Positions 18,691-27,409 of a stretch of 39,071 nt of DNA are shown one piece after another. The notes under the pieces were generated by a model, which saw only the letters and a program-made list of their open reading frames with translations, was not told where the DNA came from and did no database searches. Position numbers and translations under genes: made by a program. Each line of letters starts with the position of its first letter. Position 1 is the stretch's first letter. This stretch comes from Flavobacteriales bacterium (GTDB lineage Bacteria; Bacteroidota; Bacteroidia; Flavobacteriales_C; GCA-002722245), in contig CANFBW010000029.1 in assembly GCA_947444925.1 (NCBI GenBank), forward strand, positions 1-39,071, given 5' to 3'.

Positions 18691-20481
18691 TCAATAGCGC
18701 AACAGCCTAAGGCTTAATTGTTTTGTTGGGGTGCTTATTTTCAGGATGTAAACACCGCTGCTCAGATCTTCAACGCCGTATTCAGTATGGGATATGAGGG
18801 TGTACGATCGTGAGTCAATGAGACGGCCGGTTAAGTCGAAAAGTTCAAAGGTAGCAGCTGTTGCTTTGTTGAAAGCGGCGGTAATTGACTGATTGTGCAC
18901 AAAGGCGTAGGTATTGAAAACAGCGATGTCCTGGTCGGTGAGTAGTGTATGGGTGCTGTCGTCAAAAAATCCTCGTTCGCTCATTCGCTTGTAAATGGCT
19001 AAATGGTATTTTCCATTGAATAAAGCACTGTCGGCGTCGATGATGTTTTGTGCCGCTTGTACCATACTTGTATTGGGTGCCTGTGCATAAATGGCTTGAA
19101 AAACAAGGCTGTCGGTGATGTTGGCGCCAATGTCAATTTGCACTTGCATCAACACAGAAGACCACAATTCGCCATTTTTGTGGATGTTTCCAGTTAAATC
19201 GATTTTGTAATTTTTGGTGGAAGCAGCACTTCTTCCGGACCAAAATTCATTGTGGCCGTCCCAATCGAAAATATTTTCCCAATTGTAGTTGGATATGGAA
19301 CGCGAATAGGAAGCCGCAACGTAGTCGCCAAAACCTTCGTCAATGGCTTCTCGTTGTGATCCAATTTTTGAAAACGGCGCGGCAGAAGCGGAGAGCGCAT
19401 GAGCGTATTCGTGCACAATAACATCAGCGTCTTCGGCATCATCAACACCGCCATCGCCAAAGAGAAGGCTCACAGGGCTTGTGAATTCATTGAACAGTGA
19501 TTGATCGTCGGTGCTGGCATGGGCATCAATGTCCAAAGGAAAATTGGTTAAGTTGCCGAAACCCAAATCAATTAAATGCTGACGGTAGACGCTGACATGG
19601 TAAAAACTATTGACTTCTTCGAATTCATATTGCGAGCGATTGAAGGAGAAGGAATCAATTTTAGAAAAGGAAATGGTATGGAAGGGGGCATCAAGATCGG
19701 CTATTTTGTAATAATCGTTTTCGAGTTTGAAGGTGTCGTTTTCAAACTTAAGCAGAATTTTTTTTTGCTGAATTTGCTGATTTAAAGCAAAGTTGTCAGC
19801 ATCATCGTTGTCAATGTAAGGTATGCCGTATAAGGATTGAGCAGATGTAATTGGACTGGGATTAAATATATTGATCACGGCGGTACTGTCTTTTTTGCCA
19901 GCATAACTTTGCAAGTTGCGCTGGGCTACAATACTGTCATCGCAGCGCAAAATATAGTGGTTGCTGCGGTGGTTGGCATTTTCGATGTAAATTAAAAAGG
20001 CTGAAATCAAACTTCCTTCATAAAAGTAGTAGATTTTGCTGATGCGCTGAGCGAAAACATCAGTTTGTGCTGCTAAGAAGCTTAGTGCGGCAGCAGTGTC
20101 ACTGCAGTTTTCAGCACTGCAAAGCGAGGGTGAAAATGCTGTAGAAAGCACTTCTGCGTTTTGTTTATTTTTTAAAACATTTACTTTTATTTGTGCGCGG
20201 TAAACTTCTTTTCCGTCTATTTTTTCTTGAAAACAATAGTGTTTTCCTCCCATGCTTTCTTTGGTATTAAGCAAGTGCAGTGTGACGCGGGGAGAGCTGA
20301 GGGCTGCGATGTGGGTTTTTAAATAGATTGCTATTTCTTCGCTTTTTGCTGGAAAGGTGATCGCAGGGAAGTGCTGTGTGCTGCAAATGTACTCGTCAAT
20401 TGGCGCGTCGTGCTGCCTCGGCTCTGACGACTGCGCCAGCGCTATGTTGCAGAGAAGTACGAAAGCGACAATTCGAATCAT
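18691..20481 (-). CDS. Secreted zinc metallopeptidase (M36/thermolysin-like) with T9SS type A sorting domain
   Basis: Predicted extracellular protease. A signal peptide covers residues 1-16 (FVLLCNIALA), then a propeptide-like region (about 40-200). The catalytic part carries the gluzincin motif HEYAH at 357-361 with the third zinc ligand glutamate at 382 (AIDEGFGDYVAAS), the arrangement of fungalysin (M36) and related peptidases. The last about 70 residues form a type A sorting domain (ATFELFDLTGRLIDS, LSSGVYILKI) that ends KQLSLRLLRY and would be removed after outer-membrane passage by T9SS. The start overlaps the yigZ stop by 4 bp (ATGA at 20478-20481), indicating translational coupling, an odd pairing for a secreted protease. 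Substrate unknown. Confidence 0.9.
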   Translation of the reverse strand: MIRIVAFVLLCNIALAQSSEPRQHDAPIDEYICSTQHFPAITFPAKSEEIAIYLKTHIAALSSPRVTLHLLNTKESMGGKHYCFQEKIDGKEVYRAQIKVNVLKNKQNAEVLSTAFSPSLCSAENCSDTAAALSFLAAQTDVFAQRISKIYYFYEGSLISAFLIYIENANHRSNHYILRCDDSIVAQRNLQSYAGKKDSTAVINIFNPSPITSAQSLYGIPYIDNDDADNFALNQQIQQKKILLKFENDTFKLENDYYKIADLDAPFHTISFSKIDSFSFNRSQYEFEEVNSFYHVSVYRQHLIDLGFGNLTNFPLDIDAHASTDDQSLFNEFTSPVSLLFGDGGVDDAEDADVIVHEYAHALSASAAPFSKIGSQREAIDEGFGDYVAASYSRSISNYNWENIFDWDGHNEFWSGRSAASTKNYKIDLTGNIHKNGELWSSVLMQVQIDIGANITDSLVFQAIYAQAPNTSMVQAAQNIIDADSALFNGKYHLAIYKRMSERGFFDDSTHTLLTDQDIAVFNTYAFVHNQSITAAFNKATAATFELFDLTGRLIDSRSYTLISHTEYGVEDLSSGVYILKISTPTKQLSLRLLRY

Positions 20482-21089
20482 TTGTTAATTTCTGTTAGCA
20501 AGACGCTTGGAATACTATTTAGTTGTTTGGAAAGCATGTCAATTTCGTTTTTCTTTATGGTAATCTGCATCGCGCAATGTAGGTCGAAAGCTTCGCTGTG
20601 ATAAGGAATATGCTGTTCTTTCAATACTTGCATAACTTTGTTTAATGCATCAAAGTTGAAAGATAAGGAAAAGGATTCTTTTACGAAATCGATTACTATT
20701 TCACTGTTTGACAGGGCGTCTTCAGCTGCCGATTTGTAAGCGTGAATGAGTCCGGGCACACCAAGCTTACTGCCTCCAAAATAGCGCACAACAACCAATA
20801 GCACATAGGTAATTTGTTTTGAAAGCAGTATGTTGTAAATGGGTTTTCCGGCAGTGCCCGACGGCTCTCCGGCATCGAAACTTCGAAATTGATCACCTTC
20901 ACATCCCAGTCGCCAGGCAAAGCAGATGTGTCGCGCAGAAGGGTGTTCCTTTTTTATATTGGGGAGAATAAGTTTGATTTCGCTTTCGTCATGCAGCGGA
21001 AAAATGAAACTTAAAAAAGTGCTGCCTTTTTCCTTGTAACAGCCTTCGGCTGCTTTGGCAATACTTTGGTATTGAAAGGGCTTATTCAC
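20478..21089 (-). CDS. YigZ/IMPACT family protein
   Basis: A cytoplasmic protein of 203 residues. The N-terminal UPF0029/IMPACT domain shows the family signatures KGSTFLSF, PSARHICFAW, GEPSGTAGKPI and VVRYFGGSKLGVPGL; the C-terminal part (from about residue 135) fits the EF-G domain V-like module of YigZ. The molecular role of the family is not settled; its eukaryotic relative IMPACT acts in translational control through GCN1/GCN2. The start is GTG at 21089-21087, directly adjacent to the stop of the upstream DMT permease (zero spacing), and its own stop overlaps the next start, so the three genes form one operon. Confidence 0.93.
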   Translation of the reverse strand: MNKPFQYQSIAKAAEGCYKEKGSTFLSFIFPLHDESEIKLILPNIKKEHPSARHICFAWRLGCEGDQFRSFDAGEPSGTAGKPIYNILLSKQITYVLLVVVRYFGGSKLGVPGLIHAYKSAAEDALSNSEIVIDFVKESFSLSFNFDALNKVMQVLKEQHIPYHSEAFDLHCAMQITIKKNEIDMLSKQLNSIPSVLLTEINK

Positions 21090-21950
21090 TTAAATAAAAA
21101 CGATGAGTAGAATGGATACAATGGCTAGTGCTATGCCGATGTAGTTGAATAAGCGCAGTTTTTCTTTGAACAGCAGCAGACCAATCAAGGTGTTGATCAA
21201 TATAACGCTGAGGTTGAAAGCTGGAAAGATTTGAGCATTGTCCATAATGCCAAAATCTAATGAATGCAGAAAAAAATAGATGGATAAAAAATTGGGAATT
21301 CCTAACAGAAATCCAGCAATAACGTCATTTTTTTGCGGTGTTTTTCTTGATTTTATACTTGTGAAAATCAGAATAAAAACACCTATTAATGCAGCCATTC
21401 CGAAAATGCTTCCGGTGAAAGAAAGTGTATCACTTTTTTCAACGTAATTGGCCTGTGCTAAACTCAGTAGGGTGTCGAGCGCGACTCCACCGCAGAAAAG
21501 CAAAATGGGTAAAAGAAATTTTTTGTCACCTTCTTTTTTGTCAGCGCTAAATGAAGTGAGTACTACGGATACAATTGCAATAAAAACGCCTACTGTTTGC
21601 AAAATCGAAAAATTTTCGCGCAAAATAAAAACGCCAAAAAGGATGGGGCCAATGAAGGACATTTTATTGGCAACTGCAGTTATAGCAACTCCTGCTTCTT
21701 GCGATGATCGCGCCATGACATTGAATAGGGCAATGAAAATGAAGCCCAATAAAATACTTATTCCTTTCCATTCAGCATTTTTAAATACTAAAAAAATTTC
21801 GCCTTTGCTGATGATGGCGGCCATTGTGAAAGCAGTGATGTAGTTAAATACAATGGCGTTAAAAGTATTGATTTTGTAGCGGTCGAAAAGTTTAAATGCC
21901 ACAAAGAGCAAGGCCGAACAAAGGATACTGGTGATGAGGAAAAAGTACAT
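21090..21950 (-). CDS. EamA/DMT-superfamily transporter
   Basis: Inner-membrane protein of 286 residues with about ten predicted helices and two EamA-type halves, each of about five helices. Conserved features include the helix pair around GVAITAVANKMSFIGPILFGVFILRENF (first half) and AFNLSVILINTLIGLLLFKEKL (second half), the latter with the glutamate and lysine that end EamA repeats. It exports or imports a small metabolite of unknown identity. First gene of the DMT-yigZ-peptidase operon; the ATG is at 21950, with a near-consensus box TACCTTCG (minus strand, 21962-21955) just upstream, which would make the leader very short. Confidence 0.88.
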   Translation of the reverse strand: MYFFLITSILCSALLFVAFKLFDRYKINTFNAIVFNYITAFTMAAIISKGEIFLVFKNAEWKGISILLGFIFIALFNVMARSSQEAGVAITAVANKMSFIGPILFGVFILRENFSILQTVGVFIAIVSVVLTSFSADKKEGDKKFLLPILLFCGGVALDTLLSLAQANYVEKSDTLSFTGSIFGMAALIGVFILIFTSIKSRKTPQKNDVIAGFLLGIPNFLSIYFFLHSLDFGIMDNAQIFPAFNLSVILINTLIGLLLFKEKLRLFNYIGIALAIVSILLIVFI

Positions 21951-22113
21951 TGGGCGAAGGTAGCTAATTTGTCAATGTGCTAATCGAATGAATTGCTAAT
22001 TTGATTATTTTTAAAAGGAAGATTGCATAAGAATCTATTGGCTGTTTTTGATTTTCTAGCAATATTCAGACAAGCATTGCGTAAAAGTTTAAATCGGTTC
22101 AAGCGAATCAAAT

Positions 22114-22233
22114 CACGCCATCATCAAATGATCCCATCACCCAACGGTCAAATGATCCCATTGTCAAATCACTAAATCATCTCACCACTAAATTATTACA
22201 TCATCCCATCATCAAATTACCAAATCATCCCAT
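22114..22233. repeat. Five-unit, 24-bp tandem repeat
   Basis: Five degenerate 24-bp units begin at 22114, 22138, 22162, 22186 and 22210. Each ends in ATCCCAT or a close variant (third unit ATCTCAC), with the anchor exactly every 24 bp, and contains TCAAAT or CTAAAT. The array fills the second half of the 309-bp gap between the DMT permease and truA and ends 26 bp before the truA start. No other feature is seen in 21951-22113. Confidence 0.85.
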
Positions 22234-22259
22234 ACTGCATAAAATGTTTACTTTTACCC

Positions 22260-22994
22260 ATGCGTTATTTTATACATTTAAGTTATTGTGGAACAAAATA
22301 CCATGGCTGGCAGAGGCAGCTCAATGGCATAACAGTGCAAGAGGAATTGGAGCGCTGCATGGGTGTTATGTTGCGGCGGGAAATAGAAGTGTTGGGTTGT
22401 GGTAGAACGGATGCGGGGGTACATGCGAAAGATTTTTACGCCCATTTTGATATTGATGAATTGCCTTATGATGCTGAGGATTTTGTGCACAAACTCAATC
22501 GTTTTTTGCCATCTGAAATTGCGGTGCACCGTATTTTTCAAGTTGCAGAAACGCTGCATGCGCGATTTGATGCGCAGTATCGAGAGTATGAGTATTTAAT
22601 TTCTTTTAGAAAAGATCCCTTTGCTATCGAGAGGGCTTATTCTTATTCGCTTCCTTTGAACGTAGAAAAAATGAAGGAGGCTGCCGCGTTGTTGCCTTCT
22701 TTTCAAAATTTCGAATGTTTTTCGAAGGTAAACACAGACGTTGCTCATTTTTTATGTGAGGTTCACTTGGCGGTATTTGAAGAAAGTGAAAATGGATTGG
22801 TGTTCAGGATACGGGCCAATCGATTTTTGCGAAACATGGTGCGGGCCATTGTTGGAACGCTGATGGAAGTAGGTAAAGGCAATGTTTCAATGGAAGAGTT
22901 TAAAAATATAATTGACTCTCGCGACAGAGGGAGAGCAGGAATTTCAGTGCCAGCACACGCTCTGTATCTTTCAAAAGTGAAGTATAATTTTTAA
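22260..22994 (+). CDS. truA: tRNA pseudouridine synthase A
   Basis: Converts uridines 38-40 in the anticodon stem of tRNAs to pseudouridine. The catalytic aspartate is D51 in GCGRTDAGVHA. Other signatures are YHGWQRQ near the N-terminus, FDAQYREYEY in the middle, and FRIRANRFLRNMVRAIVGTL before the C-terminus. Length (244) is usual. The ATG at 22260 gives MRYFIHLSYCGTKYHGWQ, the standard start. A tandem repeat array ends 26 bp upstream, so it overlaps the region where the promoter should be. The following lipoprotein gene starts 10 bp after the stop and is probably co-transcribed. Confidence 0.97.
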   Translation: MRYFIHLSYCGTKYHGWQRQLNGITVQEELERCMGVMLRREIEVLGCGRTDAGVHAKDFYAHFDIDELPYDAEDFVHKLNRFLPSEIAVHRIFQVAETLHARFDAQYREYEYLISFRKDPFAIERAYSYSLPLNVEKMKEAAALLPSFQNFECFSKVNTDVAHFLCEVHLAVFEESENGLVFRIRANRFLRNMVRAIVGTLMEVGKGNVSMEEFKNIIDSRDRGRAGISVPAHALYLSKVKYNF

Positions 22995-23004
22995 GTTTAG
23001 AACT

Positions 23005-23820
23005 ATGAAAAACACAAACTATATTTTTCCGCTGTCACATTTTTGTGGCTTACTTGTATTGTTTTTTGCTTTGAATGCATGTTCGTCGCAGCCTTCGAAT
23101 GCTTTAGAAGAAGACGTTACTACGGTTTCATTTCAGTTGGCGGCAGATTCTTGTGAATGTAAAGGATGGAACAGAGTGAAGTCGGATCCAACCCAAGTTA
23201 CTTGTGAAGACGAGTGCTATCAGTTACTTCCTGCCAACGACAGCGTGCGTTTGAATATGGACAGTTTGAAAGGTTTGTGTATTGATTTTACGGGAAATCT
23301 ATACAAGGAGAAACAGCCGTTTGGTGATGATGGAGAGCTGCACAAAACTTTTTTATATACTTCTTATAAAGTGATTTCTGGGGCAGCTGCAAGTGTTGAT
23401 GATGAAGAGGCATCGCTAGCGGTATTGCCATTTGAAAAAATAGACACAAACAATTTTTTTCGAACTTTTGTGGCCTATGTTCAAAACGGAAATATTTACG
23501 ACATGTTGTTTTTTTACGATTCGGCGTACGTGAATCGCCATTGTGTGAATGCGCTTGGAAACGATACAGCGCGCTGTATGAATGAGCAGTACTGCGGTGC
23601 TGTGCTGAAAGGTATTGAGAAAAGCGAAGCAAATGCTTGTATTGATTTTACAGAAATTGAAAAAATTGAGTTTTTGAAAACGGGCGTTGAAAGTGGCAAT
23701 AGAATCGCCTACTTTAAAATTGCAGCCTTTGATGGTCGAGTTATTGAAGCGGCTTGGCGTTTTGTTGTTTCTCGAAAAAATAAAAAGGTGCTGTTTGGAT
23801 TTGTGGGCGAAGAAGATTAG
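23005..23820 (+). CDS. Hypothetical lipoprotein
   Basis: Not recognised beyond its export signal. A lipoprotein signal peptide ends in the lipobox LNAC with the lipidated cysteine at residue 26 (followed by SSQP), giving a mature protein of about 246 residues. The start of the mature part has a Cys cluster (DSCECKGW, CEDECYQLL), and further cysteines occur near CMNEQYCGAVL and NACIDF, so disulfides are likely in the periplasm or at the cell surface. No catalytic motif or repeat was seen. Probably in an operon with truA (10 bp gap); its stop is 11 bp from the stop of the convergent next gene. Confidence 0.8.
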   Translation: MKNTNYIFPLSHFCGLLVLFFALNACSSQPSNALEEDVTTVSFQLAADSCECKGWNRVKSDPTQVTCEDECYQLLPANDSVRLNMDSLKGLCIDFTGNLYKEKQPFGDDGELHKTFLYTSYKVISGAAASVDDEEASLAVLPFEKIDTNNFFRTFVAYVQNGNIYDMLFFYDSAYVNRHCVNALGNDTARCMNEQYCGAVLKGIEKSEANACIDFTEIEKIEFLKTGVESGNRIAYFKIAAFDGRVIEAAWRFVVSRKNKKVLFGFVGEED

Positions 23821-23831
23821 CAGCTGCGATA

Positions 23832-24500
23832 TCAGTCAATTATTGGCAAGTCGGTGACGTCTTCAGTTGGATAGCATCCTTTATCTAAAAAGTAAGCATA
23901 ACGCTGCAGGTCAAGTTTCGCATCGCCATTTAAGTAGTCAATGTAGCGCAAGTTTTGACCATTGTTGTTGCGCTCAAAGTCAATGCTCCGGAGCGTATCA
24001 ATCAATTTTTTTTTGTTTTTCCACCATGATCTTATGTGCGCCAAATTCCAGTGTTCATTGCCATTGATAGCGTAGCTTCCAAAAGGGTCGTGCAATGCGG
24101 CACTCAGTACATTTGACAATTCTTTTGTGCTGCGCGGCTGCATAAAAACACATTCGTGTCCCTCATCGTCGCATAGAATGTTGTTTGGCGCTTCAATTTG
24201 ACCGGTTTTACTATTTTCAATTTCTAAGGTATAGAAAGGGCCTGGGAAACTAACTGGATTTCTTTTACTGAATTCAATCTGGTAAGAAGCAGTGCTGTCA
24301 AGATCACGCAAATAGAGCGCTGATTCAAATTTTTTGAAGAACAGTAGATTGAAGTTTTTGTTGAAAATTATTTTTCTTGCATCACTGCCGTATACTTCTT
24401 GCAAGTTTTCAATGCGCTGTTCCCATTGGTTTTTACATGTGACAAGACTTCTGTCGGCGCTGCGTTTTTTGTTTTTTTTGAAGAAACTTAGCAATCTCAT
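23832..24500 (-). CDS. Hypothetical cytoplasmic protein
   Basis: I do not recognise this 222-residue protein. It has no signal peptide or membrane segment and starts with a basic stretch (MRLLSFFKKNKKRS). Its codon use looks like its neighbours and there are no frame breaks, which supports a real gene. The middle contains a DDEGHECVF stretch and NEHWNLAHIRSWWKNKK; the C-terminus is acidic (CYPTEDVTDLPIID). It is convergent with the lipoprotein gene and divergent from the helicase gene. No function is proposed. Confidence 0.7.
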   Translation of the reverse strand: MRLLSFFKKNKKRSADRSLVTCKNQWEQRIENLQEVYGSDARKIIFNKNFNLLFFKKFESALYLRDLDSTASYQIEFSKRNPVSFPGPFYTLEIENSKTGQIEAPNNILCDDEGHECVFMQPRSTKELSNVLSAALHDPFGSYAINGNEHWNLAHIRSWWKNKKKLIDTLRSIDFERNNNGQNLRYIDYLNGDAKLDLQRYAYFLDKGCYPTEDVTDLPIID

Positions 24501-24585
24501 GGATGGGGTATAGTTATTCTAAAGTAAGTTATTTTCTCGTTTTGTTGGCAAAACTTTTATACTATATATTAACAATAAGAAGCAT

Positions 24586-24593
24586 TATCTTTG
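24586..24593 (+). promoter_or_regulatory. Candidate -7 promoter box (TATCTTTG) for the DEAD-box helicase
   Basis: Exact TAnnTTTG match ending 23 bp before the TTG start. No -33 box at the ideal distance. An initiation site a few bases downstream would leave a leader of roughly 15-20 nt, consistent with the chosen start. Confidence 0.45.
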
Positions 24594-24616
24594 TCACTTA
24601 TTAATACATTTCAATT

Positions 24617-25729
24617 TTGACAAATTTCGCAGACTTAGGTATTTCGGCTTCTTTAATAAAAGGATTAACCGAAATGAACATCAATACACCCACGGAAATT
24701 CAGGAAAAGACCATTCCATTCTTGATGGAAAAAGGTACTGATTTTATTGGTCAAGCTCAAACTGGAACTGGAAAAACCGCTGCTTTTGGATTGCCTTTGT
24801 TGATGAAAGTGAATCCGAAAAAAGACAAGGTGCAAGCCTTGATTTTGTCGCCCACTAGAGAGTTGGGGCAGCAAATTGCCAAACAACTTTTTAAGTTTAC
24901 TAAATACAGCGACAAGATTTTTGTGGAAGCAGTTTACGGCGGTGAGAAAATAGACATACAAATTGCGCGTTTGAATCGCCCCACCCATATTGTTGTTGCT
25001 ACTCCAGGTAGATTGATTGATTTGTTGGAGCGCAAAGCGATTGATCTTGCGGATGTCAAAACAATTGTTTTGGACGAAGCCGACGAAATGCTAAGCATGG
25101 GATTTAAAAAGGAGTTGGACATGGTGTTGACGCATACCAAAGGAAATCGACACACGTGGTTGTTTTCAGCTACCATGCCAAAAGAAATTAAGGACATTAT
25201 TGGCAAGTATATGGCTCCCGATGCGTTTAAGGTTGAGATAGACAAAGACCACGTGGTGAATCGTCAAATTGACCATCAATACGTGAGTTGTGAGCAATCG
25301 GAAAAGTTCAATGTGTTGATTCGTTTTTTGAAAGTGCAAGGCGACAACCGTGGGGTTATTTTTTGCAAAACAAAGGCAAATGCTCAATATTTAGCAAAAC
25401 AACTCATCGCTAAAAATATTTTGGCAGAAGCTATTGAAGGCGATATGTATCAAAAAGACAGAGATAGAGTAATGCGTGCATTCAAAAGCGAAAAACTGCA
25501 AATTTTAGTAGCTACCGATTTAGCAGCGCGTGGCATCGACGTGGAGGGATTGTCCTACGTAGTACATTATCAATTGCCTGATCAAGTGGAGTACTACACG
25601 CATAGAAGCGGTAGAACTGCCCGTGCCGGAAAAAATGGTTTGTCATTGAGCCTGGTGACCAAAGACGAAATGAAAAACATGCGCTTTATCGAGAAGAATT
25701 TAGGGATTTCAATATTGGAGGCGAAGTAA
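24617..25729 (+). CDS. DEAD/DEAH-box RNA helicase, minimal form
   Basis: ATP-dependent RNA-unwinding protein of 370 residues with both RecA domains and almost nothing else. Motifs in order: Q motif (F plus PTEIQEKTIP), I (AQTGTGKT), Ia (PTRELGQQ), Ib (TPGRL), II (DEAD), III (SAT), V (ATDLAARGID) and VI as HRSGRTARAG (in place of the usual HRIGRTGRAG). It ends 15-20 residues after motif VI, without the RNA-binding or basic tail found on DeaD/DbpA-like proteins. The start is TTG at 24617: the first in-frame ATG (24674) would remove the Q-motif phenylalanine, and an in-frame stop lies just upstream. Cold-shock or ribosome assembly roles are inferred from the family only. Confidence 0.93.
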   Translation: MTNFADLGISASLIKGLTEMNINTPTEIQEKTIPFLMEKGTDFIGQAQTGTGKTAAFGLPLLMKVNPKKDKVQALILSPTRELGQQIAKQLFKFTKYSDKIFVEAVYGGEKIDIQIARLNRPTHIVVATPGRLIDLLERKAIDLADVKTIVLDEADEMLSMGFKKELDMVLTHTKGNRHTWLFSATMPKEIKDIIGKYMAPDAFKVEIDKDHVVNRQIDHQYVSCEQSEKFNVLIRFLKVQGDNRGVIFCKTKANAQYLAKQLIAKNILAEAIEGDMYQKDRDRVMRAFKSEKLQILVATDLAARGIDVEGLSYVVHYQLPDQVEYYTHRSGRTARAGKNGLSLSLVTKDEMKNMRFIEKNLGISILEAK

Positions 25730-25730
25730 T

Positions 25731-27302
25731 TTATTTTATATACTTAGCGGCATTTCCATTGTATCCTTCTGGAAATAAATACAAAGGTTCATGTGTTACT
25801 CCTTCCGATATATAGATTTCATTTGGTTTCAAAGCAGGGTTGATTTTTTGTTTAAATTCAATATGTCTCGGGTTTAAATGAAAGTTGAAAATCAAGGCCA
25901 TCCATGGTGTTCCAATTTCGATGATTTTGTTTTCAGGATAATTTAATTTTGTTAATATGAGTTGTGTTTTTGTATTCATTTTTGCCAATTCATTTCTATC
26001 AATACTTATACTGTCGAATGTTGCAAGGTGGCTAAATTTTAATACAAGAGCATTGCACAAAAATATTAAGCCAATTGAAACAAGTGTATTTCGTACGATC
26101 TTTTTTTTCGATAAATGAAACAGAGTAAAGTAACCGTAAGATAAAAGAAGGGTAAAATAGGGTACTGCCATTATTCCATACTTTAATGCATAAGAAATTG
26201 TGTGGCCTGAACTGTATGCCATAAAAATAGCCATAAACGGAAAGATCAAACATAACATGATCAAAAGTAAGGTTTGATTTTTCCAGATATTGGAGTTAAA
26301 TGCAGAAAGAATTATTCCTGAAAGAAAAAGTAGAGGTATACATAACAAGATAACAACGTAGCGCATTCGGCCTCCTTCACTAAAGTATCTCCAATATTGA
26401 TAATTGTAAGACCAAGTAGAATATGTATCTAAACCGAATTGAATTGTGTTTTTTAATGAAGTAGGCTGAATAAAAGTGAGGGTTTTATTCTGTTTATGAG
26501 CGTATTCCTTGTGAAAAGAATTGGATGCTTGAATTCCTTTATAACCTTCTATTCCTCCTCCTATTAGCCAAGATCCAATAATTATTGTAACAGTGGTAAA
26601 TATGAATATTGAAGAGGTAAGGTACTTTTTGTTGTGTTTAATGATTGATGGAAAAAGAAAAAGAAAGTGAATGAATACAACGAATGCAGAAAAATAATGG
26701 GTTAATATTGAGGCACTTGCGAATAAAGCGTAAAAGGCAGCATTTTTTGTAATTTTCCTTCCTGCTTCTTGTTTTGTTAATTCATTCTTCCAAGTTAAAA
26801 AAAAGTAGGTGCTAAGTAAAGTAAGAAAGGTTGCCATCATGTAGCATCGTGTATTTATTCCGTAATGCATAACTATAGGATTAATGCCAAAAAGAATACT
26901 ACTTGATATAGCAATTGCTTTATCCTCAAATAACTTGATCCCCAGAATAAATAATAGAATTATTGATCCTAGGTAGAATATTAATGAGAAAATTCTAGTT
27001 CCTACAATGGATTTTCCAGTCAGTAACATCCAATAATGAAGGGTGCTTGAAAAAAATATGCAATTGCCTCCTTCTGCTAACAATGTAGCATCGTAGGCTC
27101 CTAATAGGTTGTCTTTTTTGAAAAAAAAATTTTGATTGAATGTTTTGTCGTTGAGGGAATTTATATCGGTTACCAAGAAGCCGCTGCCGACCATTATGGA
27201 GCCAAATTCATCCACATCTCTAGATTTGTCTGTAATATGATGCAGTTGATATGCAGACACTAAGGCTAGGTACAGAAAAAGAAATAATTTGTATTTATGC
27301 AA
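25731..27302 (-). CDS. GT-C fold membrane glycosyltransferase (GT39/PMT-like)
   Basis: A 523-residue polytopic inner-membrane protein with about eleven to thirteen hydrophobic segments. Its first periplasmic loop carries the acidic pair D31-E32 (RDVDEFGS), as in GT-C enzymes such as ArnT and protein mannosyltransferases, which use lipid-linked sugars (polyprenyl-phosphate sugar) as donors. The segment GINPIVMHYGINTRCYMMATFLTLLS is the typical second conserved loop. The acceptor is unknown: a lipid, glycan or protein on the outer leaflet. It is divergent from the SDR/GT2 gene pair and convergent with the helicase gene (1-bp gap between stops). The region is visibly more AT-rich than its flanks. 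Confidence 0.87.
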   Translation of the reverse strand: MHKYKLFLFLYLALVSAYQLHHITDKSRDVDEFGSIMVGSGFLVTDINSLNDKTFNQNFFFKKDNLLGAYDATLLAEGGNCIFFSSTLHYWMLLTGKSIVGTRIFSLIFYLGSIILLFILGIKLFEDKAIAISSSILFGINPIVMHYGINTRCYMMATFLTLLSTYFFLTWKNELTKQEAGRKITKNAAFYALFASASILTHYFSAFVVFIHFLFLFPSIIKHNKKYLTSSIFIFTTVTIIIGSWLIGGGIEGYKGIQASNSFHKEYAHKQNKTLTFIQPTSLKNTIQFGLDTYSTWSYNYQYWRYFSEGGRMRYVVILLCIPLLFLSGIILSAFNSNIWKNQTLLLIMLCLIFPFMAIFMAYSSGHTISYALKYGIMAVPYFTLLLSYGYFTLFHLSKKKIVRNTLVSIGLIFLCNALVLKFSHLATFDSISIDRNELAKMNTKTQLILTKLNYPENKIIEIGTPWMALIFNFHLNPRHIEFKQKINPALKPNEIYISEGVTHEPLYLFPEGYNGNAAKYIK

Positions 27303-27409
27303 TGAATAATTAATTTAGATAAATGTTTTATCAATGATTTTAGTGTATAAAGGAACAAAAAAATAATTGTTTTCACCAAAAAATTTATTTTCACATTTAA
27401 AATATATTC

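Noticed and set aside
22114-22233. CRISPR array
   Set aside because: Units are contiguous at 24 bp without distinct spacers and the units themselves vary, and no cas gene is near; it is a plain tandem repeat.
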